Positions 25,032 through 32,568 of a DNA stretch of 46,201 nucleotides are shown here, piece after piece (position 1 is the first letter of the stretch; the number at the start of each line of letters is the position of its first letter). The notes beneath the pieces were generated by a model. That model saw only the letters and a program-made list of their open reading frames with translations, made no database searches and was not told the DNA's origin. The stretch lies in NCBI GenBank assembly GCA_025449645.1, contig JANWIY010000048.1, forward strand, positions 1 through 46,201. Reading direction: 5' to 3'. The stretch is from Chitinophagaceae bacterium. GTDB taxonomy: Bacteria > Bacteroidota > Bacteroidia > Chitinophagales > Chitinophagaceae. The translations under genes and the position numbers were made by a program.

Positions 25032-26246
25032 ATGGCCATTGCAGAATTCCGCTCCAATAAATTACGGACTTTTCTTTCCCTCCTGGGAATCACTTTTGGA
25101 ATATTCTGCATTATCAGCGTGCTGGCTACCATCAGTAGCATGAAAACAGCTGTACAAAATGATATCAAAACACTTGGTACAAATACCGTCTTCATAGACA
25201 AATGGGAGTACCGCAATGATAATGATTACCCCTGGTGGAGGTTTGTTAAAAGGCCCAGCCCGAAATATGAGGAGGTTAATGAATTAAAGGAAAGGGTTCC
25301 GATTATTCAGAATGCTACTTTCATGACTTCGGATAATTCGGTCGTCGAATTCGAGAACGATATTCTTTCCGGGATTAACTATTATGGAGTGACCGAGGAT
25401 TTTGCAAAAATCGAACATTTCGGGATCGGCCAGGGAAGATACCTTCAGCAATCGGATTTTGATCACGCTGGCAATTTCCTGGTACTTGGGAATAATATTG
25501 CAGAAAAATTATTTTTAAAACCAGAACGGGCCATTGGCAAAACAGTAAGACTCAAAAATGGTAAACCTGCTATCGTGATTGGTGTGATTGAAAAGCAGGG
25601 GCAGAGTATGATGGATATGTGGCAATACGATGATTGTGTGATCATGCCTTATAAATTTTTGAAGCAAATGGTCCGGGATGATGACGCCCAGCCAAAGATC
25701 ATAGTTGAAGGAAAAGAAAACGTAAGCATTCCTGCATTAAAGGAAGAATTAACGGGCGCCATGCGGTCCATCCATAAATTAGCACCCGGACAGGAAGATG
25801 ATTATTCACTGAATGATATTGAATCCTTCGCCCAGTTCATGGATAGCATTTTCTCAAATATAAATAAAGGCGGCTGGGCCATTGCAGCATTATCTCTTAT
25901 CGTGGGCATGTTCGGCGTGGCCAATATCATGTTTGTGACCGTTCGGGAGCGGACAGCGCAGATCGGATTAAAAAAGGCGCTGGGTGCAAAAAAAAGCACG
26001 ATCATATCTGAATTCCTTCTTGAATCCTCCTTCCTCTGCATTATTGGCGGATTGATCGGCCTCGTTGCCGTTTTCGTCCTTGCCTTTGTATTCACTTCCC
26101 TCTTTGGTTTTAAAGTATTTATCCCAATGGATATTATCGGGCTTGCCGTTGGGATCTGCCTTTTCGTTGGGATCCTCGCAGGCATTATCCCTGCCGTCAC
26201 GGCAGCAAACCTGGATCCGGTAGTTGCTATCCGGTCAACGACCTGA
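25032..26246 (+). CDS. MacB/FtsX-type ABC transporter permease
   Basis: The 404-residue protein has the MacB layout: helix 1 (about 12-35; FRSNKLRTFLSLLGITFGIF), a periplasmic domain (about 40-270) with a DHAGNFLVLGNNIAEKLF segment, and three C-terminal helices (about 278-300, 328-355, 370-395) of the FtsX domain with the ERTAQIGLKKALGAKKSTII coupling loop. Such permeases export lipids, peptides or lipoproteins with a MacB-like ATPase and often a membrane fusion protein, neither of which is adjacent. ATG 25032 leaves the N-terminus a few residues shorter than usual; the frame is open 24 codons further upstream but lacks a normal start codon. Confidence 0.85.
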   Translation: MAIAEFRSNKLRTFLSLLGITFGIFCIISVLATISSMKTAVQNDIKTLGTNTVFIDKWEYRNDNDYPWWRFVKRPSPKYEEVNELKERVPIIQNATFMTSDNSVVEFENDILSGINYYGVTEDFAKIEHFGIGQGRYLQQSDFDHAGNFLVLGNNIAEKLFLKPERAIGKTVRLKNGKPAIVIGVIEKQGQSMMDMWQYDDCVIMPYKFLKQMVRDDDAQPKIIVEGKENVSIPALKEELTGAMRSIHKLAPGQEDDYSLNDIESFAQFMDSIFSNINKGGWAIAALSLIVGMFGVANIMFVTVRERTAQIGLKKALGAKKSTIISEFLLESSFLCIIGGLIGLVAVFVLAFVFTSLFGFKVFIPMDIIGLAVGICLFVGILAGIIPAVTAANLDPVVAIRSTT

Positions 26247-26274
26247 TGCTGCATCCTCTTTGCCCTTTCTCGAA

Positions 26275-26282
26275 TATCTTTG
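26275..26282 (+). promoter_or_regulatory. -7 promoter element TATCTTTG for tsaD
   Basis: TATCTTTGC matches the Bacteroidota consensus. Transcription should start near 26289, giving a leader of about 15 bases before the TTG start at 26304. Confidence 0.6.
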
Positions 26283-26303
26283 CACTAATCTAATTTCTTT
26301 CAT

Positions 26304-27323
26304 TTGTCTATAACCCTTCTCGCTATCGAATCTTCCTGCGATGAAACGGCGGCATCTGTTTGCCGTGATGGGCATATTCTTTCAAATATTATTGCCAGTC
26401 AAAAAATCCATGCACAGTACGGAGGTGTTGTTCCTGAACTGGCAAGCCGTGCGCATATTCAGCATGTCGTTCCGGTAGTAGACCAGGCATTGAAAACTGC
26501 CGGGCGCGGGCTTATTGAGCTTAATGCGATAGCTTTCACGCAATCACCCGGACTAATTGGTTCACTCCTCGTCGGTTCGCAATTTGCAAAGTCACTTGCC
26601 CTGTCCCTAAATATTCCATTGATTGCTGTGCACCATATGCAGGCACACGTTCTTGCTAACCTGATAGAGGGAGCAACCGATCAACAGAAACTGCCTGAAT
26701 TCCCATTTTTGTGTTTGACGGTTAGCGGAGGCCATACACAAATCGTTGTTTGCGAATCTCCCACTCTTTTAAAAGTAATTGGCGAGACCACGGACGATGC
26801 GGCTGGGGAAGCTTTTGACAAGTCAGCAAAAATGCTGGGCCTGCCCTACCCTGGCGGTCCGCTCATTGATCACTATGCTGCATCAGGTGATCCCCTGAAA
26901 TTCAAATTTCCGGAGCCAAAAATTCCCGGTCTGAATTTTAGCTTCAGCGGACTCAAGACGGCAATCCTTTATTTCCTGCAGGAGCAGCAGGCAAAGGATC
27001 CCGGATTCGTAGAAAAAAATCTTGCGGACATCTGTGCTTCAGTTCAATCGCGCATCGTTTCTATCCTGCTCAACAAATTAAAAAAGGCCGCCGTACAAAC
27101 CGGGATTTCTAGTATTTGTTTGGCCGGAGGCGTGGCCGCTAATAAAGGACTCAGGAAGGCTTTTTTGGAAATGGGGCAGGCTTGTGAGTGGACCACGTTC
27201 ATTCCCCAAATGACGTATTGCACTGACAATGCCGCGATGATCGCTATCACCGGATATTATAAATACCTGGCCGGGCAGTTCTCCGCACTAACGGTGACGG
27301 CTAGTGCAAGAGCCTGCTGGTGA
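26304..27323 (+). CDS. tsaD: tRNA N6-adenosine threonylcarbamoyltransferase TsaD
   Basis: TsaD transfers threonylcarbamoyl from TC-AMP to A37 of ANN-decoding tRNAs, with TsaB and TsaE. The 339-residue protein shows AIESSCDETAASV near the N-terminus, the metal ligands His111 and His115 (HHMQAH), LTVSGGHTQIVV, SAKMLGLPYPGGPLID, FSFSGLKTAIL and LAGGVAANKGLR, and is full length. I chose TTG 26304, because it starts the protein exactly where the family does and no ATG is in reach; the strong promoter just upstream supports it. trmN6 follows after ten bases. Confidence 0.96.
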   Translation: MSITLLAIESSCDETAASVCRDGHILSNIIASQKIHAQYGGVVPELASRAHIQHVVPVVDQALKTAGRGLIELNAIAFTQSPGLIGSLLVGSQFAKSLALSLNIPLIAVHHMQAHVLANLIEGATDQQKLPEFPFLCLTVSGGHTQIVVCESPTLLKVIGETTDDAAGEAFDKSAKMLGLPYPGGPLIDHYAASGDPLKFKFPEPKIPGLNFSFSGLKTAILYFLQEQQAKDPGFVEKNLADICASVQSRIVSILLNKLKKAAVQTGISSICLAGGVAANKGLRKAFLEMGQACEWTTFIPQMTYCTDNAAMIAITGYYKYLAGQFSALTVTASARACW

Positions 27324-27333
27324 AATTTATTGC

Positions 27334-28044
27334 ATGTCAAATCCTTATTTCCATTTCAGGCAGTTTACTATACAGCAGGATTGCTGCACGATGAAAGTAT
27401 GTACGGATTCATGTATTTTCGGAGCATGGACCGCCCGCCGCTTAAACGGATCCAGGCATGTGCTGGATATCGGAACCGGCACTGGCCTTCTTTCGCTCAT
27501 GCTGGCTCAGAAAAACCAGGCGAACTTCGACGCCATTGAACTGGATTCCGAATCCTGCAACCAGGCCGCCGAAAACATAGCATGCAGTCCATGGGCATCC
27601 AAGGTCCGCGTAATCAATGCCGATGCAAGGATTCACCCGTTTGAGCATAAATATGATTTCATCATCTCAAATCCTCCTTTCTTTGAAGCGGATCTTCTCT
27701 CTCCTTCCCCGCGCAAAAACAAAACCAGGCATGCTGAAACACTCAGCCTGGAGCAATTAATGGTCGTGATTCAGGATAATTTGCAAAAGGCGGGAGCTTT
27801 CAGCATCATGCTTCCATTTGGGCGTATGAATTATTTTCAAAACCTAGCTAAGAAGAAGGGGTTTTCCCCGAAAGAGAAATTACTAGTACTACAAACGCCG
27901 GCGCACGCTCCATTCCGTTCGGTTTTGTTATTTACGACGGGACCGGCAACGCATACCCCAGACAATGAATTAAATATCCGGGACGAAGAAAGCAATGAAT
28001 CGCCAGCGTTACTCGAATTGCTCGCAGATTATTATTTGCGGTGA
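27334..28044 (+). CDS. tRNA1(Val) (adenine(37)-N6)-methyltransferase TrmN6
   Basis: The 236-residue protein is a class I SAM methyltransferase with the SAM loop VLDIGTGTGLLSLML (about 43-57), the acidic IELD after strand 2, and the amino-methyltransferase motif SNPPFF (112-117). The opening FHFRQFTIQQDCCTMKVCTDS and the late RKNKTRHAETLSLEQL match YfiC/TrmN6, which methylates A37 of tRNA-Val. I took ATG 27334 (MSNPYFHF); the frame also runs back into tsaD. It lies ten bases after tsaD, so two A37-modifying enzymes share a transcript. Confidence 0.85.
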   Translation: MSNPYFHFRQFTIQQDCCTMKVCTDSCIFGAWTARRLNGSRHVLDIGTGTGLLSLMLAQKNQANFDAIELDSESCNQAAENIACSPWASKVRVINADARIHPFEHKYDFIISNPPFFEADLLSPSPRKNKTRHAETLSLEQLMVVIQDNLQKAGAFSIMLPFGRMNYFQNLAKKKGFSPKEKLLVLQTPAHAPFRSVLLFTTGPATHTPDNELNIRDEESNESPALLELLADYYLR

Positions 28045-28080
28045 AAACAAATTATATCAGAACTTGCAAGTAATTTTCTC

Positions 28081-28144
28081 CACTCATCACTCATCACTCA
28101 TCACTCATCACTCATCACTCATCACTCATAACTAATAACTCATA
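28081..28144. repeat. perfect heptamer array (CACTCAT)7 plus degenerate end
   Basis: Seven perfect copies of CACTCAT fill 28081-28129, followed by degenerate AACTAATAACTCAT. Read on the minus strand the unit is ATGAGTG. It lies between trmN6 (37 bases before) and the convergent oxidoreductase gene (25 bases after). Perfect copies suggest recent expansion, so copy number may vary between strains. Confidence 0.95.
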
Positions 28145-28169
28145 CCCCAACATACAAAAGTACTCTGCC

Positions 28170-29363
28170 TCAAACATATCCCCGCAGGTAATCAAACAGG
28201 GCCGTCACCTCGCCATGTTCAACGATTGTGGCCCGTGCAATGATCGGAGAATTTTCTTTGGGCAGTTCTTCAAGAACATATTTAATGAGTTGTTCACCAA
28301 AATATCTCGAGGCATCCCGGGGCAGCTCATTGGGGAGATTTCCTAAAGCCATGACATCTATTGAACCGGGCAGATATGGGGCCGTTCTCAAATGAGATAT
28401 TTTATCAACCCCATATATCGGATTTTCCATAACCGCGTCGCCCAGATTGCATGGAACGGAGCCGCCTATATCATCAGTTATATCGGCAATAGTCTGAATT
28501 CTGAATTCAGGCGAAAGCAGGTCCTCCCATTCAAACAAACGGGGCATCCGCGAATCCCAGAAGATGCCATTCAGGAGAATGTCCGTCGTTTTCGCATATG
28601 GCATGAATGTACAGTCGTACTGATCCGGATTCTGGTGAAAATGATCCCGCTGATAGCTTCCATTTGATTTATGCCGGTAAAGTGCATTTCCTTTCAATTG
28701 GGTAAAAACGGGATAGGTAAAATTCCGGGAAAGGTATTCATCTGGTTCAACTTCAATGATTCCAAGTAGATTCATAATCTCAAGAAGACCATGCGCAACC
28801 CTGCCTGAACCAGTGATAGCTACCTTGATATTTGGAATTCTTAATCCGAAATAAGAATGGATAAGCTGGCGAAAATTGGGTTGCTGATAAACACGGAACA
28901 TGGAATATTTTCCTGTGCGGTTTCCGTATGCCATGATCCCATTGTGGGCTCCGACAACGCCCGCAAAAAAACCAAAACCAAGAATGCGTTGTCCGTCTTC
29001 GTGCTCCATGCATTCATAATCAATCAGTGTTATTTTTTTCTCCAGGATGGCTTTGAAAAGACCGCGGTTATAGGATTGCATCTTGCGGGTGTGCGAAAAA
29101 AACATATATTTCTTCCCCGGGATGAGCTGATCGGGATTCACCTCCTTTATGCCGAAAAGGAAATCGCAGTCTCCAAGCCCATCGGTTATTTCGGCACCGG
29201 CCATCAGGTACTCCTTATCTGCAAAACAACGTTCAATGGACGGTTGAACAAATATTTTTACCGAAGTAAAATTTTTCAGCAGCCATTTACACTGAGAAGG
29301 AATAAGCGCCACGCGGTGGTCAGCAGGAGTCTTGGTTTCACGAATTAAGCCGATGCGCATCAT
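28170..29363 (-). CDS. LYS1/alanine-dehydrogenase-like NAD-dependent oxidoreductase
   Basis: The 397-residue product begins like the alanine dehydrogenase/PNT N-terminal domain (MRIGLIRETKTPADHRVALI) and has a Rossmann segment, VAITGSGRVAHGLLEIM (about 195-212). The rest is closer to saccharopine dehydrogenase (LYS1-type), for instance FFSHTRKMQSYNRGLFKAI and DYECMEHEDGQRILGFG. Family members reversibly form or cleave lysine-type opines or deaminate alanine; Bacteroidota versions are often annotated as alanine dehydrogenase without proof. I chose ATG 29363 over the GTG at 29384. It is monocistronic and ends 25 bases from the heptamer array. Confidence 0.8.
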   Translation of the reverse strand: MMRIGLIRETKTPADHRVALIPSQCKWLLKNFTSVKIFVQPSIERCFADKEYLMAGAEITDGLGDCDFLFGIKEVNPDQLIPGKKYMFFSHTRKMQSYNRGLFKAILEKKITLIDYECMEHEDGQRILGFGFFAGVVGAHNGIMAYGNRTGKYSMFRVYQQPNFRQLIHSYFGLRIPNIKVAITGSGRVAHGLLEIMNLLGIIEVEPDEYLSRNFTYPVFTQLKGNALYRHKSNGSYQRDHFHQNPDQYDCTFMPYAKTTDILLNGIFWDSRMPRLFEWEDLLSPEFRIQTIADITDDIGGSVPCNLGDAVMENPIYGVDKISHLRTAPYLPGSIDVMALGNLPNELPRDASRYFGEQLIKYVLEELPKENSPIIARATIVEHGEVTALFDYLRGYV

Positions 29364-29694
29364 TGAAGCCGGGTTTAGCCTCACAAGTTATCATAAAATT
29401 GTAAGTTAATTTCTTCTACCATCATCGAAGCCTACCTGAAAACGCACATATCCCGAATTGTTAGAAAACTCCCAAACTCTTTTAGAACAGGCTGAATTAT
29501 TATTTATCGTAGACTGATAAATGGCGTGGCGAAAGGCTGAAGAAAACAATACCATATTGGTACCCGCATGGTATGAACAGTATTTTTTCAGTTCGTATAA
29601 TGGAACCTATTTTAGAAAAATTCGTATGTATAAACGAACCGGACCCCCTTCAATGTATAGCGTAAAATTGTACCTTTCAAGTAAATTCCTTAAA

Positions 29695-30438
29695 ATGCAA
29701 AAAGGTTTTTTGTTTCTGTCATTTATTATTTTCTCATGCCATCTGCATTCTCAAAATTTGAACCTCGTCGACCTAAAAAACTATACCTATTCGCTCGAAT
29801 TAAGAAAAGATGGGAAAATGCTTGGGAATGGTTCCGGCTTTATTATGGAGAAAAATGGGAATGATTACCTGGTAACCTGTTACCACGTGCTTACGGGGAA
29901 AGATCCAATAAGCAATTCATTATTACCTCAAATAAAGGAATCTCCCGACGAGGTAGTTATTCTGTTTCGTTCCAAAGCGGGGTTAAAGATAAATGCTCCG
30001 TATTTTTTACAACATGGCAACAAAGACGCCTTCCTCTACATACCACATGCTGACATCGCCGTACTCCCGCTTTATGGATTGGATGTTGTAAAACTAAATA
30101 TCTATTCAATAACTGTCAATGATATGGAAGACGGCATATTCAATAAGGACAAGGTTATTTTATGTGGATTTCCGGGGAACAACCCAAATATGAATATATT
30201 GCCCACAGTATATATTTCATTTATTACGAAACAGCCAACGGAAAGGGACCTTGATTTCTGTATGGATACGTCTATTCCGGAAGGAGTATCAGGCGGTCCT
30301 ATTTACAGGGCAAATCCAGGGAAGGAAATTCAATTAATCGGAGTCTACAGTTTAACTCCGGTAAGTAATAATATATGCAAAGCAGCCGGAGTATCTGTTA
30401 CTGTATTAAGAAACATTCTTTCATTTTTCACGAAATAG
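29695..30438 (+). CDS. secreted trypsin-like serine protease
   Basis: The 247-residue protein starts with a signal peptide (MQKGFLFLSFIIFSCHLHSQ) and has a trypsin-like fold with all three catalytic residues visible: His64 in VTCYHVL, Asp120 in HADIAVLPL and Ser199 in PEGVSGGPIY. It lacks a PDZ domain, so it is not DegP-like. I chose ATG 29695, since a signal peptide starts there. The frame is open back to ATG 29521, giving 58 extra residues with no recognisable features, but that start cannot be excluded. The gene and its surroundings are AT-richer than neighbouring housekeeping genes and it stands just upstream of a tRNA, so it could be horizontally acquired. Nothing else is evident in 29385-29694. 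Confidence 0.82.
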   Translation: MQKGFLFLSFIIFSCHLHSQNLNLVDLKNYTYSLELRKDGKMLGNGSGFIMEKNGNDYLVTCYHVLTGKDPISNSLLPQIKESPDEVVILFRSKAGLKINAPYFLQHGNKDAFLYIPHADIAVLPLYGLDVVKLNIYSITVNDMEDGIFNKDKVILCGFPGNNPNMNILPTVYISFITKQPTERDLDFCMDTSIPEGVSGGPIYRANPGKEIQLIGVYSLTPVSNNICKAAGVSVTVLRNILSFFTK

Positions 30439-30550
30439 GTCAGATCCATAACGATCAACCGGTATATTTCGGACGGGCGCCCGACTGATTATTCTATTTT
30501 GTTTACTATCAGTTGTTTAACTATCTCTTTACTTTTTATCCTGAAACAAT

Positions 30551-30558
30551 TACATTTG
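30551..30558 (+). promoter_or_regulatory. -7 promoter element TACATTTG for the tRNA
   Basis: TACATTTGC matches the Bacteroidota consensus and ends 22 bases before the tRNA, a fitting distance for a tRNA precursor with a short 5' leader. Confidence 0.6.
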
Positions 30559-30580
30559 CTGCCATTGCTTTTTTACAGTA

Positions 30581-30664
30581 GCCCAGATGGCGGAATTGGT
30601 AGACGCGCCAGACTCAAAATCTGGTATTCGCAAGGATGTGCAGGTTCAATTCCTGTTCTGGGCA
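30581..30664 (+). tRNA. tRNA-Leu (anticodon CAA)
   Basis: The acceptor arm GCCCAGA (30581-30587) pairs with TCTGGGC (30657-30663). The anticodon stem CCAGA/TCTGG encloses the loop CTCAAAA, with anticodon CAA, which reads UUG (Leu). A variable arm of about 14 bases (TATTCGCAAGGATG) marks a class II tRNA, and GGTTCAATTCC is the T arm loop. The discriminator base is A and the 3' CCA is not encoded. A promoter precedes it and a strong terminator follows. Confidence 0.97.
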
Positions 30665-30666
30665 CG

Positions 30667-30692
30667 AAACCTGACTTTGGTCAGGTTTTTTT
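30667..30692 (+). terminator. Rho-independent terminator after tRNA-Leu
   Basis: AAACCTGAC (30667-30675), loop TTTG, GTCAGGTTT (30680-30688): a perfect 9-bp stem, with a run of seven T from 30686. Confidence 0.92.
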
Positions 30693-30892
30693 ATGAGGTC
30701 TATTTCCCAATACAGATTCCCCTCTTTTTTCAAAAACTATATGTCATTCTAAACTGTTCATATTTGAATTTTTTTATATAAATTTATTAACTCAGGCACA
30801 ACTACTTTTATTTAAGGCAGAATAAAATACTTTTTTGAATCTGGTTTGATAAGATTGTTCTGGCCTTATGATTAAACCTTAATCCTTCGATC

Positions 30893-31634
30893 ATGAAAAA
30901 ATCATTTTTCCTGTTGTCGTTGGCAACCATCATTTTAGCAACCACTATTTTTTTTTTGCTGCAATAAACACAATGCTGCAAAACCCAAAACCCTTGTAGC
31001 CAACGCAGGCTCAGATACGATGATCAACTCACCTCAACCCAATACCGGATTTATTTTCGAGGCAATTCTGAATGGCAGGGGATCGCATAGTGCTTTTAAT
31101 CCGATTATTCTTTATTCCTGGACAGCAATCGATAATTTTGGTTCTATCACGATTAATTCTCCAAATCTGGATACCAGTAAAGTAATTTTTTATGCATCGG
31201 GAGGTATTACCAAATTCAGGTTCAGGTTGGAGGTTCGGGATGATCATGACAATGTTGACTACGATACTGTCGCCATTACCGTTAACCGAAAATTCTTTTT
31301 TGAATATGACGGAATACCCTGGGATTCCACTGTTGGTTCATTGACTTATATTAGATTAGATGACAGGTTTGGTAATCGCCCTTCATTTGGCGGCACTGTT
31401 ATCACTTACAACACGTATAATTTAGTTTACCTCTGTAATTTCAACGGGAAATGCGATGATATCAGCGGTTGGGAAAGCATACCATTTGGGCCTTATGATT
31501 CCATAAAACTGACTGATAGAAATCTTTTTTATTCTTCTGATGAACTTCTGAATTGGTTTGTGATTTATGCGACGCCAAATGCAGAAATTGATTTTACCCA
31601 AAAACAGTCAATGGGAGTCTATAGTTTGGAGTAA
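30893..31634 (+). pseudogene. PKD-like lipoprotein interrupted at a T10 run (possibly phase-variable)
   Basis: ATG 30893 opens a signal peptide (MKKSFFLLSLATIILATT) that runs into ten consecutive T at 30948-30957. In the given sequence the frame then reaches TAA at 30965. If one T is removed, the frame continues as IFFCCNKHNAAKPK into the open frame up to 31634, giving a lipoprotein of about 246 residues. The mature part resembles a PKD/Ig-like domain: VANAGSDTMI, LNGRGS, YSWTAIDNFG and FRLEVRDDHDNVDYDTVAI. A second C-terminal part (about 140-245) I do not recognise. Slippage at the T run could switch the surface protein on and off; a sequencing or assembly error would look the same. Confidence 0.7.
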
Positions 31635-31674
31635 TTAATCATCAGCAGAATAAGAGATTTGGCTAAATACTTCC

Positions 31675-32472
31675 TCACACTTTTTTGTATACAAGCCGGA
31701 ACCCATACCAATTCTCTTCAGGTTTGGAATTGGGATTGTTTCCTGATCCATAGTTCCTGCCACCTCCTCCACCCATTCGCATACCTCTCATTCCACCTCC
31801 GTAGGATGGCCGCGGACGATAGCTATTATTATTTCCGGCAGCAAGAGAATTGACGGCCACGCAAACGTTGAAATTTTCTGCAACATATCCTGGTTTCAAA
31901 TCGGCACCCAGGATATAACTGATGGGCACGGCGGCTTCATATACCAGACTGCTATCCTCATTCATTTTGATTGCTACCTGGATATTGTTTTTCTTATCGT
32001 TTATACCGAATTGCCCGCTCCCTGTGTTTAAAAACCCGCTGGAATTGTAGTAATCAGATTGAAGCAACAATGCGTCAATTTCCGATTTCCAATCACCATT
32101 ACGAATTGGATTTCCGTTTCTGCTTGCTGCAGGATCAACCGGTTTTTTTATAGGGAAAACCAGGCTCATCTTTTTATCCTTTTTGCCTTTAGGATCAAAA
32201 TATATGGTCATGCCGCCTTTAAGCATCCGCAATTGCATTCCCTCGTATTTTGAATAGACACATACATAAATATTCTTATCGTCATTGGTAACGGCATACT
32301 GCATGGTATATTCCGGATTGCTGAAACGAAGAGGAAGACCCCAGTCATTGATTCTACCGTCAACGACCACTGGAGTTTGCTGGAAATGTCCCTCCGGCAT
32401 AAGCTTGCGGGAACAACTGCTATACAAAACAGTGCCGGACAAAATTGTACAGAACAGCAATAAGCTTTTCAT
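31675..32472 (-). CDS. lipoprotein with CBM9-like domain and Gly/Arg-rich tail
   Basis: The 265-residue protein has a lipobox (YSSC, cysteine at about residue 20). The part after it begins VVVDGRINDWGLPLRF and contains MQYAVTNDDKNIYVCVYSK and MTIYFDPKGKKDKKMSLVFP, which fit the CBM9-like (sugar-binding or cytochrome-associated) beta-sandwich. Near the C-terminus (about 215-250) is a low-complexity segment rich in Gly, Arg, Asn and Ser (YGGGMRGMRMGGGGGRNYGS), after which comes a final strand. The role is unknown; as a lipoprotein it should be in the envelope. It converges on the frameshifted lipoprotein gene, with 40 bases between the stops. Confidence 0.72.
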   Translation of the reverse strand: MKSLLLFCTILSGTVLYSSCSRKLMPEGHFQQTPVVVDGRINDWGLPLRFSNPEYTMQYAVTNDDKNIYVCVYSKYEGMQLRMLKGGMTIYFDPKGKKDKKMSLVFPIKKPVDPAASRNGNPIRNGDWKSEIDALLLQSDYYNSSGFLNTGSGQFGINDKKNNIQVAIKMNEDSSLVYEAAVPISYILGADLKPGYVAENFNVCVAVNSLAAGNNNSYRPRPSYGGGMRGMRMGGGGGRNYGSGNNPNSKPEENWYGFRLVYKKV

Positions 32473-32568
32473 AATACCTGTTTGGCCGGTAAATTAGTTC
32501 CACCCGGAACAAGAGAAATGCTAAATGAGGTTAAAAGCTTGTTAGATCAGGGAAACATTCATAAAGCA

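Noticed and set aside
28081..28144. Possible CRISPR array
   Set aside because: Units of 7 bases without spacers and no cas genes; it is a simple tandem repeat.
30474..30483. Perfect palindrome CGGGCGCCCG
   Set aside because: It has no loop for a hairpin and no second copy; an operator is possible but unsupported.
30499..30781. ORFs running through tRNA-Leu
   Set aside because: The tRNA has a complete structure, promoter and terminator; the frames are accidental.
30640..30870. Direct repeat of the tRNA 3' end as an attachment site
   Set aside because: Only TGTTCTGG recurs near 30857; eight bases are too few, and no integrase is present.
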